Source: Chromohalobacter sarecensis
GTDB taxonomy: Bacteria > Pseudomonadota > Gammaproteobacteria > Pseudomonadales > Halomonadaceae
Direction: 5' to 3'
DNA length: 64,000 bases
Assembly: GCF_023061135.1 (NCBI RefSeq)
Contig: NZ_JAKGAN010000001.1
Coordinates: 124,001 to 188,000 of the forward strand
The notes under the pieces were generated by a model, which did no database searches, was not told the DNA's origin, and worked only from the letters and a program-made list of their open reading frames with translations. Position 1 is the stretch's first letter, and each line of letters starts with the position of its first letter. Positions 9,141-18,394 of this stretch are shown here, piece by piece. The position numbers were made by a program, and so were the translations under genes.

Positions 9141-10533
9141 TCCCTGCTAGCACCTGCCTGCCAGACTCACCATGCGCACGTTGTAAATCCTTTACGTAGG
9201 CTTCAAGACCGTTTTCCATAATGGCTCCAAACCGAGCGTCGCCTTCTATTAAGCCGGACGCCCACAGCCTTTTAAGATAGTTGAATTGCATGAACGGATC
9301 ATGTGTCTTGGAAAACGAGAAGCAGTAATTAACCGGTTTAGTGCCCGGACGCCAGTAGCCTTGGTAACGCCCCGCCGTCAGCATAAGATCAGAGTTGAAT
9401 ACCTTGACTTTCTTGGGCTCGAAACGGAAAAGATCTACCAGCGCGTTAGTGCCGGCATGAAACTCAGAATCCAGTAACAGCCATTGGGCATTCCTGACGA
9501 TCCGCCCTTCGGAAGTGACTTTTTTGACCGCCCTGAACCCTTTAGCCTTGATAAAAACCGGGAACCTAAGGTTAGCCGGAAAGCCAGCATCGGAATGCTG
9601 GGCGATATATTTTGCCTGATCAATATTGTAGTAAGAAATATCGATTCGCCGACCCTGGGTCAGGGGATCACAGCCTTGCTCTCCACCACGATAATTGAAT
9701 TTTGCGACCAAGTTAAAGCCATCAATTTCGGGGCCTGCCTCCACTGATGAGGCAACCGGGCCCACCATCGCAATAGAGCATCCTTTTGCGGCATCCAGCA
9801 TCGACAACTCGGCGTGATGCTCCAGAGGAGACTGTCCAGGATAAGCTTCCACAAGAGTGGTCTTCGTCCTGCTACAAAGCAGATCACGCAGCCAGAATCC
9901 TTGAGCCAGTTTGTATTCAGATAGCTTAAGTCGCGCCAACCGCTCCAGCGCGGCTGTTGCCTCCTCGGTCTCCCCCGATTCAAGGGACACGGCCAAGGCG
10001 AGACATTGCGATCGTATGCCTCCCAACTTGGAAGAAGCTTCACGCTTAATCGCACCTTCCGCTTTATATCTCACCTGTAAGCCGAGTCGGAACAAGCCCG
10101 AGAACAGACATATCCGATACAGATCAAGCCAACGATCTGCTTCCAAAAGCTCGCTATTCAACGTCTCGGCAATTTCTAGAAGAACCTGCTCAGAAGACTC
10201 ACCTCCGTCCGGATTAGTACTTGTTACATATCGGAAAAACTCTGGCCACCAAGCGTCGGGTAATGCTTTGAGAGATTCATTTCCAGTCCGAACCAGGCCA
10301 CGGAATATCAAGCTCAGCGTCTGATCAGCACTGGTGCTTTGCTGAAAGGCACGGAGAAAATGACGGTAAAGTATAACCAAACGCTGCTCCCGGTTTCGGA
10401 GTGACTTTCGCCGCAACCTGTAAAAAAGCACGTCTGATAAAGCGATGGGAAAGTAGTTCATTGTCATAAATTTTGGGCTGCATGGGAGAATGGTTTTTAA
10501 TAATGTCCGGGATGCTGTGCTCGATGGCTGCAT
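9115..10533 (-). CDS. Putative sialyltransferase-like (GT29-type fold) protein
   Basis: 472 residues; other possible starts are ATGs at 10467 and 10461. None has a clear ribosome site. The N-terminal half is helical and unrecognised. From about residue 255 it reads SIAMVGPVASSVEAG then IDGFNLVAKFNY, which parallels the L-sialylmotif of GT29 sialyltransferases (V-G-N-x-x, then ID-x-D-x-V-x-R-x-N). Further on, HAGTNALVDLFRF sits where the S-motif would be. This likeness is by eye only. It would be the first gene of a minus-strand cluster of three or four. Its GC content is lower than core genes, pointing to transfer. A surface-glycan role is inferred from neighbours. Confidence 0.6.
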   Translation of the reverse strand: MQPSSTASRTLLKTILPCSPKFMTMNYFPIALSDVLFYRLRRKSLRNREQRLVILYRHFLRAFQQSTSADQTLSLIFRGLVRTGNESLKALPDAWWPEFFRYVTSTNPDGGESSEQVLLEIAETLNSELLEADRWLDLYRICLFSGLFRLGLQVRYKAEGAIKREASSKLGGIRSQCLALAVSLESGETEEATAALERLARLKLSEYKLAQGFWLRDLLCSRTKTTLVEAYPGQSPLEHHAELSMLDAAKGCSIAMVGPVASSVEAGPEIDGFNLVAKFNYRGGEQGCDPLTQGRRIDISYYNIDQAKYIAQHSDAGFPANLRFPVFIKAKGFRAVKKVTSEGRIVRNAQWLLLDSEFHAGTNALVDLFRFEPKKVKVFNSDLMLTAGRYQGYWRPGTKPVNYCFSFSKTHDPFMQFNYLKRLWASGLIEGDARFGAIMENGLEAYVKDLQRAHGESGRQVLAGNEGLPGAL

Positions 10534-11034
10534 GACATGAACAGGACTCGCCGAGGATGCCTCATACGTATCTTTTTATTTTAGGCGGCTGTCGGATCCC
10601 GGGTGATAAAATTAGTCTGTGCATTGCCAGTCCAGTAATTGGGTTCAAATCCGGCATTGTTAACCTTAGAACACCGGTAATTTATAACAAGTATTGGCTA
10701 TCCTTGGTCCATGGAGATGTTGGACCGAATAGGCTGGAAAGGCCTTCAGTTTACCAACGCGCCTTGCAGGGCTCCACATTCGAAAATGAAAGTTTTTTTT
10801 GAAACAGACCGTAACTTCCCCAACCCCATCGCGTTCTCAGCCGGCTCTCGTCCTGCTGCTGCCGGCAGAGTGATGCAGGAAGGACAGTGGGAGCAATCTC
10901 ACCTCTTGCCTGATTAGAGTCGAAAACGAGGCTCCGATAAGGTTTGTTTTATGCCTGATTGGCCAGGCATAAGATTCAACAAATGGCTGGTAATTGCTTC
11001 AAACGGTCGCTTAAAAGTCTTTAATGTCGCGAAC
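10534..11034. other. AT-rich intergenic stretch at right edge of accessory block
   Basis: About 500 bases without a convincing gene. Short open frames here have no ribosome site or recognisable sequence. It holds a perfect 9-bp stem (10949-10957 with 10964-10972, arm TTATGCCTG) around a 6-base loop. It may be a terminator for leftward or rightward read-through, or an old junction. No integrase, transposase or tRNA is visible at this edge. Confidence 0.5.
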
Positions 11035-11063
11035 TTGGCATAAGTTGTTTGGCGGAATATTTT
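11035..11063 (+). promoter_or_regulatory. Candidate sigma70 promoter for the malic enzyme gene
   Basis: TTGGCA (11035-11040), 17 bp, TATTTT (11058-11063), about 50 bp before the malic enzyme ATG. Good spacing and five of six matches at -35. Confidence 0.5.
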
Positions 11064-11111
11064 TCTATATTCTGGCGATCATGCCTCCATGCAGACGATT
11101 GGAAAAAGCTC

Positions 11112-12386
11112 ATGAGTGACGAAAAAAGACAGGCAGCGTTGGATTATCACGCCAAGCCGATTCCCGGTAAGCTATCCGTCGAATTGATCAAGCCCACCGA
11201 GACATCGAAACATCTATCCCTGGCGTATAGCCCCGGCGTCGCCGAGCCGTGTCGCGAGATCGCCAAGGACGTGGAAAACGCCTACCTGTATACCGGCAAG
11301 GGCAATCTGGTGGCCGTGGTCTCCGACGGTAGCGCGATCCTCGGCCTGGGCAATCTGGGGCCCTTGGCCAGCAAGCCGGTCATGGAAGGCAAGGGCGTGC
11401 TGTTCAAGCGCTTCGCGGGCATCAATTCCGTGGACATCGAGGTCGATGCCGAGAGTCCGCAGGCGTTCATCGATACCGTGGCACGCATCGCCGACACCTG
11501 GGGCGGCATCAATCTCGAGGATATCAAGGCGCCGGAGTGCTTCGAAATCGAGCAGGCGTTGATCGAGCAGTGCAATATTCCGGTCTTCCATGATGATCAA
11601 CATGGCACGGCCATCGTCACGGCTGCGGGACTGCTCAATGCCCTGGATATTGCCGGTAAGCGCCTCGATGAGGCCAAGATTGTCTGTCTGGGCGCGGGCG
11701 CGGCGGCTATTGCCTGCATGAAGCTGCTGGTGTCGTGCGGCGCGCGCGCCGAACATATCTACATGCTCGATCGCAAAGGCGTGGTGCACAGCGAGCGTGA
11801 CGATCTCAACCAGTACAAGGCGATGTTCGCCACCCAGACCTCGCGGCGTACGCTGGATGATGCTATCGACGGGGCCGACGTCTTCGTAGGGCTGTCCGGG
11901 CCCAATCTGCTCAAGCCCGAGCAGCTCGAGCGCATGGCGGTGAGTCCGGTGGTCTTTGCGTGCTCCAATCCCGACCCGGAGATTCATCCGGACGTCGCCA
12001 ACGAGACCCGTGACGATGTGATCATGGCCACCGGGCGTTCCGACTATCCCAATCAGGTCAATAACGTGCTGGGCTTCCCCTTCATTTTCCGTGGGGCGCT
12101 GGACGTTCGCGCTACGCGTATCAATGAAGAAATGAAAGTGGCGGCCGTGCATGCCCTCAAGGATCTGGCGCGTGAGCCGGTGACCCGCGAGGTGCTGGAT
12201 GGCTATGGCATCGAGTCGCTGGAGTTCGGGCGCGGTTACATCATTCCCACGCCGCTGGATTCCCGGCTGCTCGACAGGGTCGCCTCGGCGGTGGCGCAAG
12301 CCGCGGTAGATAGCGGCGTGGCGCGCAAACCCTATCCGGCGCATTATCCTCTGACCAGCATCAAGGACGTTTACGGGCCGCTATAG
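11112..12386 (+). CDS. maeB: NADP-dependent malic enzyme, short form
   Basis: Oxidative decarboxylation of malate to pyruvate and CO2 with NADP(H), feeding gluconeogenic and NADPH demands. 424 residues from the ATG at 11112; an upstream in-frame GTG-type extension has no support. Seen: SPGVAEPC near residue 40, DGSAILGLGNLGP near residue 75, metal-binding INLEDIKAPECF and VFHDDQHGTA, and the Rossmann site LGAGAAAIACMKLL near residue 195. It lacks the C-terminal phosphotransacetylase-like domain of the 760-residue MaeB of enterics, matching the short enzymes of pseudomonads and relatives. It ends at a strong terminator shared with the convergent DUF481 gene. Confidence 0.94.
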   Translation: MSDEKRQAALDYHAKPIPGKLSVELIKPTETSKHLSLAYSPGVAEPCREIAKDVENAYLYTGKGNLVAVVSDGSAILGLGNLGPLASKPVMEGKGVLFKRFAGINSVDIEVDAESPQAFIDTVARIADTWGGINLEDIKAPECFEIEQALIEQCNIPVFHDDQHGTAIVTAAGLLNALDIAGKRLDEAKIVCLGAGAAAIACMKLLVSCGARAEHIYMLDRKGVVHSERDDLNQYKAMFATQTSRRTLDDAIDGADVFVGLSGPNLLKPEQLERMAVSPVVFACSNPDPEIHPDVANETRDDVIMATGRSDYPNQVNNVLGFPFIFRGALDVRATRINEEMKVAAVHALKDLAREPVTREVLDGYGIESLEFGRGYIIPTPLDSRLLDRVASAVAQAAVDSGVARKPYPAHYPLTSIKDVYGPL

Positions 12387-12416
12387 TGCGTGTCGTGAAC
12401 AGCCATCATGATGTCG

Positions 12417-12442
12417 AAGGGCCGCTCCCGGAGCGGCCCTTT
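12417..12442 (+). terminator. Intrinsic terminator, bidirectional between maeB and DUF481 gene
   Basis: An 11-bp perfect stem (AAGGGCCGCTC, 12417-12427, with 12431-12441) around a 3-base loop, ending in TTTG on the plus strand. The stem serves both convergent genes. Confidence 0.75.
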
Positions 12443-12464
12443 GTGGTTGTGGGGCTGGTTGGCG

Positions 12465-13232
12465 TCACCAACTGTAGAGCAGTGACATTGAGGTAGTACG
12501 GTCGGTGTTGGCTTCGGCGTCGTCCGGCGGATTCGTGTTGTTCTTGACCTCAAACGACATCTTGAGTGCCAAATGCGAATTGAGCTGGGAGGTCAGCGAC
12601 GAAATCGAGCGCGTCGTGGTGTTGGGCTCGGCCGCTTCGACAGAAACTGCCTGCTCGAAGTAGGCGCCTTCCGAGATATTCCAGCGATAGTCGAGCGCCG
12701 CGTAAGCCAGGCCGAGATCCTCTTCCTTGCCGTCCTGGTAGGCGTCATGACGATAGCCAGGGCCGAATTCCGTCGACAGCGTATGCATCGGCCCGTCGAG
12801 CCACTGGCGGCCATAGCCGCCGATGGTGGTGAACTGGTAGTCGTAACCGCTAAAGCGGTCCTTTTCCCAGCGTCCGAAACCGAACAGATAGTGGGGGCCT
12901 TCCAGCTCATAACGCTCGCGGCCGCCCAGCAGGTACTGCTCGGTACTGGTTTCATCGTTTTCCTGAACGCTGCGCGTCTCGCCGCGCAGCGTATGTGTAT
13001 GGCGACCCGTCAGCCAGGTGAGACGCCCCTTGGCGAGCAGCGTCCGGCTGTTGCTGTTCCCGGAGAGGCGCGTATAGCCGAGTTCGGCCTCGCCGCTCAT
13101 CTTGGGGGCATCGTCCTGCGGCGCAGGCGGTGCGTAGAACAAGTCGGCGTGCACCGGGAGTGCGCCGCCGAGCAGCATGACGAGCGCTACTGATAATAAC
13201 AATGACCATCGCGAGCCTCGCGACACGAGCAT
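12465..13232 (-). CDS. DUF481 family outer-membrane protein (YdiY-like)
   Basis: 255 residues with a clear Sec signal peptide (LLLSVALVMLLGGALPVHA) cleaved before DLFY. The mature part is rich in alternating aromatic and polar residues, and ends in aromatic LLYSW, as in outer-membrane beta barrels. The order GEAELGYTRLSGNSNSRTLLAK, with the glycine-asparagine-serine turn, is typical of DUF481. Family members are thought to be small barrels often induced by salt, but the function is not established. GGGAG lies six bases before the ATG. It is downstream of ponA on the same strand, separated by a 92-bp gap with a hairpin. Confidence 0.85.
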   Translation of the reverse strand: MLVSRGSRWSLLLSVALVMLLGGALPVHADLFYAPPAPQDDAPKMSGEAELGYTRLSGNSNSRTLLAKGRLTWLTGRHTHTLRGETRSVQENDETSTEQYLLGGRERYELEGPHYLFGFGRWEKDRFSGYDYQFTTIGGYGRQWLDGPMHTLSTEFGPGYRHDAYQDGKEEDLGLAYAALDYRWNISEGAYFEQAVSVEAAEPNTTTRSISSLTSQLNSHLALKMSFEVKNNTNPPDDAEANTDRTTSMSLLYSW

Positions 13233-13291
13233 GATGAACTCCCTTTCAAAAACGGTTCTCGATCAGTGGTGTGGGAGCTGGCGCGCTCATG

Positions 13292-13312
13292 GGGTGGCCG
13301 TTGGGGCCACCC
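13292..13312 (-). terminator. Hairpin after ponA, weak terminator candidate
   Basis: An 8-bp stem GGGTGGCC (13292-13299) with GGCCACCC (13305-13312) just past the ponA stop. No U tract follows on the minus strand, so read-through into the DUF481 gene is possible. Confidence 0.3.
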
Positions 13313-13324
13313 ATGGGGAGTCGA

Positions 13325-15844
13325 CTAGAAAATGGCATCGTAAGTGCCGGTGCCCTGGGAGCCGCTGCTATCTTCGAGTTCGGGCTGGATCGAACGCGGC
13401 TTATACCCGGGTAGATTGTCCTTGCGGAAGATTTCCTGGATGCCGCCCGATTGATCGTTGTGCAGGCGCAGCCCGGTCTCGGGGTCGATGCGGACCTTGA
13501 CGATATCGTCGGGGCGCGAGGGCATGCTCTCGGGCTGGCCGCGAAGCGCCTGCCCCATGAATGACTTCCAGATCGGCAAGGCGGCTTGCGAGCCGTATTC
13601 CCCGGTCGTGGAATTGTCGTCCTTGCCGACCCAGACGGTGGCGACCAGGTCGTCGTTGAAGCCCGAGAACCAGGCGTCGCGTTGATCGTTGGTGGTGCCG
13701 GTCTTGCCGACGATATCGGGGCGGTTGAGATCCAGGGCGCCGCGTCCCGTGCCCTTTTCGATGACATCACGCATCATGTCGCGGATGATGTACATCTCTT
13801 CGGGGCTGGCCACGCGCTCGGCGACGCGGCGGGTTTCGCCATCGAGCACCACGGTCTTCTGGTCGGGATCACACTCCCGGCATGCCACCACGGGATTGGC
13901 CTCCTCGACCAATTCGTTCTGGCTGCCATGAGTGACCGACTGGATATACCACGGCGCGACCTTGAAGCCGCCGTTGGCCAACACGGCATAAGCATTGGCC
14001 ATTTCCAGCGGTGTCAGTGATGCGCTGCCCAGGGCGAGCGATAGGCCATGCGGTAGCCGGCCCTTGGCGAAGCCGAAGTTCGTCAGGAATTCCAGCGTGT
14101 TATCCAGGCCTAGCGACTGCAGCACGCGAATCGTGACCAGGTTGCGCGACTGGTAGAGGCCGACACGCAAGCGCGTAGGGCCGCGGAATTCGCCCTCGGC
14201 ATTTTCAGGGCGCCAGTCACCGCCGACATCGGACATGACCACCGGGGCGTCGTTGATGATCGTGGCGGCATTCATCCCGTTGTGCAGCGCGGCGAGATAG
14301 ATGAAGGGCTTGAAGATCGACCCGGCCTGGCGTTGCGCCTGGATAGCGCGGTTGAACTTGCTCGACGAGAAGCTGAAGCCACCTTGCAGGCCGCGAATGG
14401 CGCCGGTCTGCGGGTCCATGATGACGATTGCCGACTGGGCCCCCGGCACCTGCGAGAGGCGCCAGTCGCCGTCGTCGGTACGCATGACACGAATCAGGTC
14501 GCCACGCTGGGCGATGGCCTCGGCGTTGGCGGGTGTCTCGCCGCGCCACTCGGCGCTGTGGTACGTACGCGCCCAATCGAGTCCGTCCCAGCCAAGCGTT
14601 ACGACGCCATCGTCACGTGTCAGAACACGCATCTGGCGACCCTCGGTGTCCACGACGATACCTGGCTCGAGCGGGCCGTGACGGGGGGTACGGTCGAGTA
14701 CCTTGACCCAGTTGCTGACATCTCCATCGACCCCTTCGACCGACTCCTCACTGCTCTTGGCGGCCTGGCGTGCGGTCTCCATGACCTCCGGGGATTCGGA
14801 CAGCTCTTCTTCGAGCCCTTGGGAGTCCGTGCGGTCCTGGGCTTCCACCAGGCTGGAGGGAATCTCGGTTTCCTCGGCCCCGCGCCAGCCATGGCGAGTG
14901 TCGTAATCGATGAGCCCGTTGACCAACGCGTCGCGTGCGGAGGCCTGCAGGCGGCTGTCGATGGTCGTCTGGATCCGGTAGTTATCGGTGTAGGCGTTGT
15001 CGCCGAAGCGTTCCACGGCATATTGACGCGCCATTTCGGCGACGTATGGCGCATTGACCTCGTACTGCGAGCGTGGCCGATGCGCAGTGATCGGCGCCTT
15101 GACGGCGGCCTGGTACTGAATCGGGTCGATGGAGCCGAGTTCGCGCATGCGCAGCAACACCCAGTTGCGGCGAATCAACGAGCGCTCGGGATTATTCAGC
15201 GGGTTGAGCGCCGAGGGCGCCTTGGGCAGACCGGCGAGCATGGCCAGTTGCGGTAAGTCGAGCTCTGCGAGAGGTTTGTCGTAGTAGCCTTCGGCGGCCG
15301 CCCCGATGCCGTAAGCGGCATTCCCGAGATATATCTTGTTGACGTAGAGCTCGAGGATTTCCTGCTTGTCGAGCACTTGCTCCATTTGCAGCGACAGCAG
15401 GATCTCACGAATCTTGCGGGTGAAGGTGCGGTCCAGCGTCAACAGGTAGTTGCGCGCCACCTGCATGGTGATGGTGCTGCCCCCCGACTGAATGTTGCCG
15501 CTGGTGGCAAGCTCCATCGCCGCGCGTGCAAGCCCTTTGGGATCGATGCCGGGGTGTTCGAAGAAACTGGCATCCTCGGCGGCCAGCAGGGCATCGATGT
15601 AGGATTGGGGGATGTCATCGTAGCTGACCGGCATGCGCCGTTGATCGCCGAACTCGCCGATCAGCTTGTCGTCACGCGTGTAAACGCGTAGCGGTGTCTG
15701 CAGTTCGAAGTCCTGCAATTGACGAACATCGGGTAAGCCTGGGGCGAAATAGATACCGGCGCCGATGATGGCCAGTACGCAGCCCAGCCCCAAAGACACT
15801 ATCAGCCATAGGATGGACGTTAACAAACGTTTGAAAAGCTTCAT
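13325..15844 (-). CDS. mrcA: Penicillin-binding protein 1A, bifunctional peptidoglycan synthase
   Basis: Class A PBP that polymerises and cross-links peptidoglycan in the periplasm. 839 residues from the ATG at 15844; 24 further in-frame residues upstream look non-coding. One N-terminal membrane anchor (TSILWLIVSLGLGCVLAIIG). Glycosyltransferase domain with EDASFFEHPGID near residue 90. A PBP1A-type OB insert holds an acidic stretch near residues 320-400. The transpeptidase has GSIFKPF (active serine) near residue 508, SRN in YQSRNLVTI, and KTGTTNDQRDAWFSGF near residue 713. Lying divergent from pilM is the classic order in pseudomonads and relatives. In those organisms the gene is often called ponA. 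Confidence 0.96.
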   Translation of the reverse strand: MKLFKRLLTSILWLIVSLGLGCVLAIIGAGIYFAPGLPDVRQLQDFELQTPLRVYTRDDKLIGEFGDQRRMPVSYDDIPQSYIDALLAAEDASFFEHPGIDPKGLARAAMELATSGNIQSGGSTITMQVARNYLLTLDRTFTRKIREILLSLQMEQVLDKQEILELYVNKIYLGNAAYGIGAAAEGYYDKPLAELDLPQLAMLAGLPKAPSALNPLNNPERSLIRRNWVLLRMRELGSIDPIQYQAAVKAPITAHRPRSQYEVNAPYVAEMARQYAVERFGDNAYTDNYRIQTTIDSRLQASARDALVNGLIDYDTRHGWRGAEETEIPSSLVEAQDRTDSQGLEEELSESPEVMETARQAAKSSEESVEGVDGDVSNWVKVLDRTPRHGPLEPGIVVDTEGRQMRVLTRDDGVVTLGWDGLDWARTYHSAEWRGETPANAEAIAQRGDLIRVMRTDDGDWRLSQVPGAQSAIVIMDPQTGAIRGLQGGFSFSSSKFNRAIQAQRQAGSIFKPFIYLAALHNGMNAATIINDAPVVMSDVGGDWRPENAEGEFRGPTRLRVGLYQSRNLVTIRVLQSLGLDNTLEFLTNFGFAKGRLPHGLSLALGSASLTPLEMANAYAVLANGGFKVAPWYIQSVTHGSQNELVEEANPVVACRECDPDQKTVVLDGETRRVAERVASPEEMYIIRDMMRDVIEKGTGRGALDLNRPDIVGKTGTTNDQRDAWFSGFNDDLVATVWVGKDDNSTTGEYGSQAALPIWKSFMGQALRGQPESMPSRPDDIVKVRIDPETGLRLHNDQSGGIQEIFRKDNLPGYKPRSIQPELEDSSGSQGTGTYDAIF

Positions 15845-15914
15845 GAAAAGGCGTTTTCCGTCGTCTTGGGTGGCGGTCTGGCCGCAATGAATGGTGCAAT
15901 CCGTTGCCATCGCC

Positions 15915-15920
15915 ATTATA
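15915..15920 (-). promoter_or_regulatory. Likely -10 element for the PBP1A gene
   Basis: A perfect TATAAT on the minus strand 70 bases before the ATG. No good -35 is seen at 16-18 bp, so an activator or an upstream element may matter. The 280-bp gap to pilM holds no gene. Confidence 0.35.
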
Positions 15921-16125
15921 AGAACGCAGCCGCATAGGGGCTAGCGTTGATGCAAATCGACTGTCACGGCAGCATGCATAATGTAACCTTACGCAATGTG
16001 GCGTGCCTCATACGATAGTGTGGCACGCTGATAATAAAGCGGCTTGCCTCGGCACAGGGGCAGCGGGTTGGCTCGACGAACGACAATACCGAGCGCCACG
16101 CCACGCCGAAGAATATCGCAGGGGT

Positions 16126-17196
16126 ATGACAGTGTGGCGGTTTAAAAAGTCCCAACAAGGCCTTGTAGGGGTAGATATTACCTCAGCCACCGTCAAGTTG
16201 ATCGAGCTCGATCATACGGGGGCGGGCCAGCGTATCGCCAGCTACGCCGTGCGCCCGTTGCGTGAAGGCGCGGTGGTGGAGCGGCGCATCCGCGATCTCG
16301 ACGAGGTGGCCGCAACGTTGACGCGTGCGGTCGAGCATGCGCGTCCGTATTCACGGCGTGCGGTGGCGGCGGTGCCCGCGAGTGCCACGATCACCAAGAC
16401 GTTGACCTACCCGGTGACGCTCAGCGACGACGAGATCGAGGCCCGCATTCAGCTCGAGTCCGAGCGCCATATCCCGTTTCCGCTCAATGAAGTGGCCTTC
16501 GATTTCCAGCGCCTGGGGCTCAACGCCCGCTACCCCGATCAACAAGATGTCTTGCTGGTGGCGTGCCGCCTGCAGGACGTCGATCATCTTGCCGACGTTC
16601 TTCGCCGTGCCGGCCTCGAGCCCGCCGCGGTCGACGTGGAATCCTTTGCCATGGAGCGTGCGGCCAGTGAGTTGCTGCGTGACGAGGCGCCGTCCGACCA
16701 GGCGGGAGACTGTGTTGCGCTGGTCGATATCGGCGCCAACATGAACGCCTTCCATGTGCTCATCGACGGGCGCATCGCCTATACCCGCGATAATGTGCTG
16801 GGCGGTCGCCACTTGACCGAGGAGATCCGCAAGCGCTATGGCCTGAGTCTCGAAGAGTCGGGGCTGGCCAAGAAGCGCGGCGGTTTGCCCGAGGATTACG
16901 AGCATGAAGTGGTGGTGCCATTCATCGACATGCTGATTCAGCAAATCGGCCGCTCGCTGCAGCTTTATCACACCTCGGGCAAGCCGCGTGATATCCAGCG
17001 CCTGATGCTGGCGGGTGGCTCGAGTGTCATTCCGGGGCTGCGTGAACGGCTCGAGGCGCAAAGCGGGCTGGAGGTGGTGATGGCCAACCCGTTCGAGCGT
17101 ATGCGGGTGGCGTCACGCGTCGACGTGCAGGCGCTTGCCAGCGATGCGCCGGCGATGCTCACTGCGTGCGGCTTGGCGATGAGGGGGCGTCGATGA
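16126..17196 (+). CDS. pilM: Type IV pilus inner-membrane assembly ATPase-like protein PilM
   Basis: Actin-like cytoplasmic protein that binds the N-terminal tail of PilN and links the pilus motor to the alignment complex. 356 residues, normal length. GVDITSATVKLIELD forms the first actin-like nucleotide loop, VALVDIGANMNAFHVL the second, and LMLAGGSSVIPGL the third. AGGGG at 16120-16124 is only one base from the ATG at 16126 but seven from a GTG at 16132, so initiation at the GTG is quite possible. The coding difference is two residues. Its stop overlaps the pilN start (ATGA), so translation is coupled. Confidence 0.94.
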   Translation: MTVWRFKKSQQGLVGVDITSATVKLIELDHTGAGQRIASYAVRPLREGAVVERRIRDLDEVAATLTRAVEHARPYSRRAVAAVPASATITKTLTYPVTLSDDEIEARIQLESERHIPFPLNEVAFDFQRLGLNARYPDQQDVLLVACRLQDVDHLADVLRRAGLEPAAVDVESFAMERAASELLRDEAPSDQAGDCVALVDIGANMNAFHVLIDGRIAYTRDNVLGGRHLTEEIRKRYGLSLEESGLAKKRGGLPEDYEHEVVVPFIDMLIQQIGRSLQLYHTSGKPRDIQRLMLAGGSSVIPGLRERLEAQSGLEVVMANPFERMRVASRVDVQALASDAPAMLTACGLAMRGRR

Positions 17197-17759
17197 GTAT
17201 CGAAATCAACCTGTTGCCGTGGCGAGAGGCGCATCGGCAGCGGCGTACGCGGCGCTTTTACATGGCCTTGATAGGCGTGGCGGTGTTGGCGCTGCTCTGC
17301 GCCTTGGGTGTATCGCGCTGGTATCAGGCGGGGATCGATGCCGAACGTGGTCGCCTGGCCCTGATCGAGCGCCGCATGGAAGCACTCGAAAAGGACATCG
17401 ACACGGTCAAGGACTATCGCCAATTGCGAGGGCGGATGCTCGAACAGATCGGCCTGATCCGTGAGCTGCAATTCAGCCGTCCGCAAACGGTACGCATCTT
17501 CGATCAGTTGGCGGCGACGCTGGCCGACGGCGTGTATTACGACCGCCTGGTACGCCATGGCGACCGACTCGAGCTCAGCGGCCTGGCGCGCTCCAATCGA
17601 CGTGTGTCCGAGCAATTGCGGCAGCTGGCCGCCTCGCCAGACTTCAGGACGCCGGCGCTTTCCGACGTGCAGTCGGGTGACGGCGATGCGGCGTTGAAGC
17701 GTTTCAACCTCAGTGTCGAGGCGCGTACGCCTCGCCGTGATGCCGAGGAGGCGCCATGA
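17193..17759 (+). CDS. pilN: Type IV pilus alignment protein PilN
   Basis: Bitopic inner-membrane protein of the PilM-N-O-P alignment complex. It opens with INLLPWREAHRQRR, the conserved PilN cytoplasmic tail whose INLLPWR segment docks into PilM. One membrane helix follows (LIGVAVLALLCALGVSRWY), then a periplasmic coiled coil and a ferredoxin-like domain. 188 residues. The ATG overlaps the pilM stop at 17193-17196 and its own stop overlaps pilO at 17756-17759, so all are one coupled transcript. Confidence 0.94.
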   Translation: MSIEINLLPWREAHRQRRTRRFYMALIGVAVLALLCALGVSRWYQAGIDAERGRLALIERRMEALEKDIDTVKDYRQLRGRMLEQIGLIRELQFSRPQTVRIFDQLAATLADGVYYDRLVRHGDRLELSGLARSNRRVSEQLRQLAASPDFRTPALSDVQSGDGDAALKRFNLSVEARTPRRDAEEAP

Positions 17760-18394
17760 GTCTGCGCTCACAGTGGCGACAGTTGCGTGAGGTCGAGTGG
17801 CGCGACCTGGATCTCAAGGAAGCCGGCACATGGCCGGCGTTGCTGCAGGCGATGTGCCTGGTGGCGCTGTTCCTGGCCATCTTCTGGGTGGCCCAGTGGT
17901 ACGTCGCCGTGCCGCGCCAGGAGACCCTCGATAGCTTGCAGGGACGCGAGGGCGAACTGCTCCAGGAATACGAAACCCGTGCTTACCAGGCGGCCAATCT
18001 CGAGCAGATGCGCATGCAGATGGCGGAGCTCGACACGCGCATGCAGGCATTGCTGAAAATGCTGCCCACCGGCACAGAGATCCCGGCGCTGCTGGATGAC
18101 ATCAGCGATGCGGCGCAGGATCATCGGCTCGCCATCGAATCGATCCGGCTGCGCTCGCCGGTGCCACAAGACTTCTACATCGAGCAGCCCTTCGATATCC
18201 AGGTGCGGGGCGGCTATCACGATATTGCCGCCTTCCTGGCCAGCGTGGCGGCATTGCCGCGTATTGTCACCCTGCATGACTTCTCGCTAGTACCGGTGGA
18301 CGATGGCGATACGCTGCGTCTGTCGATATTGGCACGTACTTACAGCTACCGCGATGACGCTGACCCCAAGGCCGAGGGGCGTGACGATGACTGA
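17756..18394 (+). CDS. pilO: Type IV pilus alignment protein PilO
   Basis: Partner of PilN; both form periplasmic heterodimers bridging the motor and secretin. 212 residues. A single N-terminal membrane helix (LQAMCLVALFLAIFWVAQWY) is followed by a coiled coil (LQGREGELLQEYETRAYQA) and a ferredoxin-like C-terminal domain with FDIQVRGGYHDIAAFLASVA, the typical PilO ending. Coupled to pilN by a 4-base overlap and to pilP by an 8-base overlap. Confidence 0.93.
   Translation: MSLRSQWRQLREVEWRDLDLKEAGTWPALLQAMCLVALFLAIFWVAQWYVAVPRQETLDSLQGREGELLQEYETRAYQAANLEQMRMQMAELDTRMQALLKMLPTGTEIPALLDDISDAAQDHRLAIESIRLRSPVPQDFYIEQPFDIQVRGGYHDIAAFLASVAALPRIVTLHDFSLVPVDDGDTLRLSILARTYSYRDDADPKAEGRDDD

Noticed and set aside
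10639..10656. tRNA T-arm-like sequence GGGTTCAAATCC
   Set aside because: Only two base pairs can form around the loop and no other tRNA arms are present, so it is not a tRNA fragment or attachment site.
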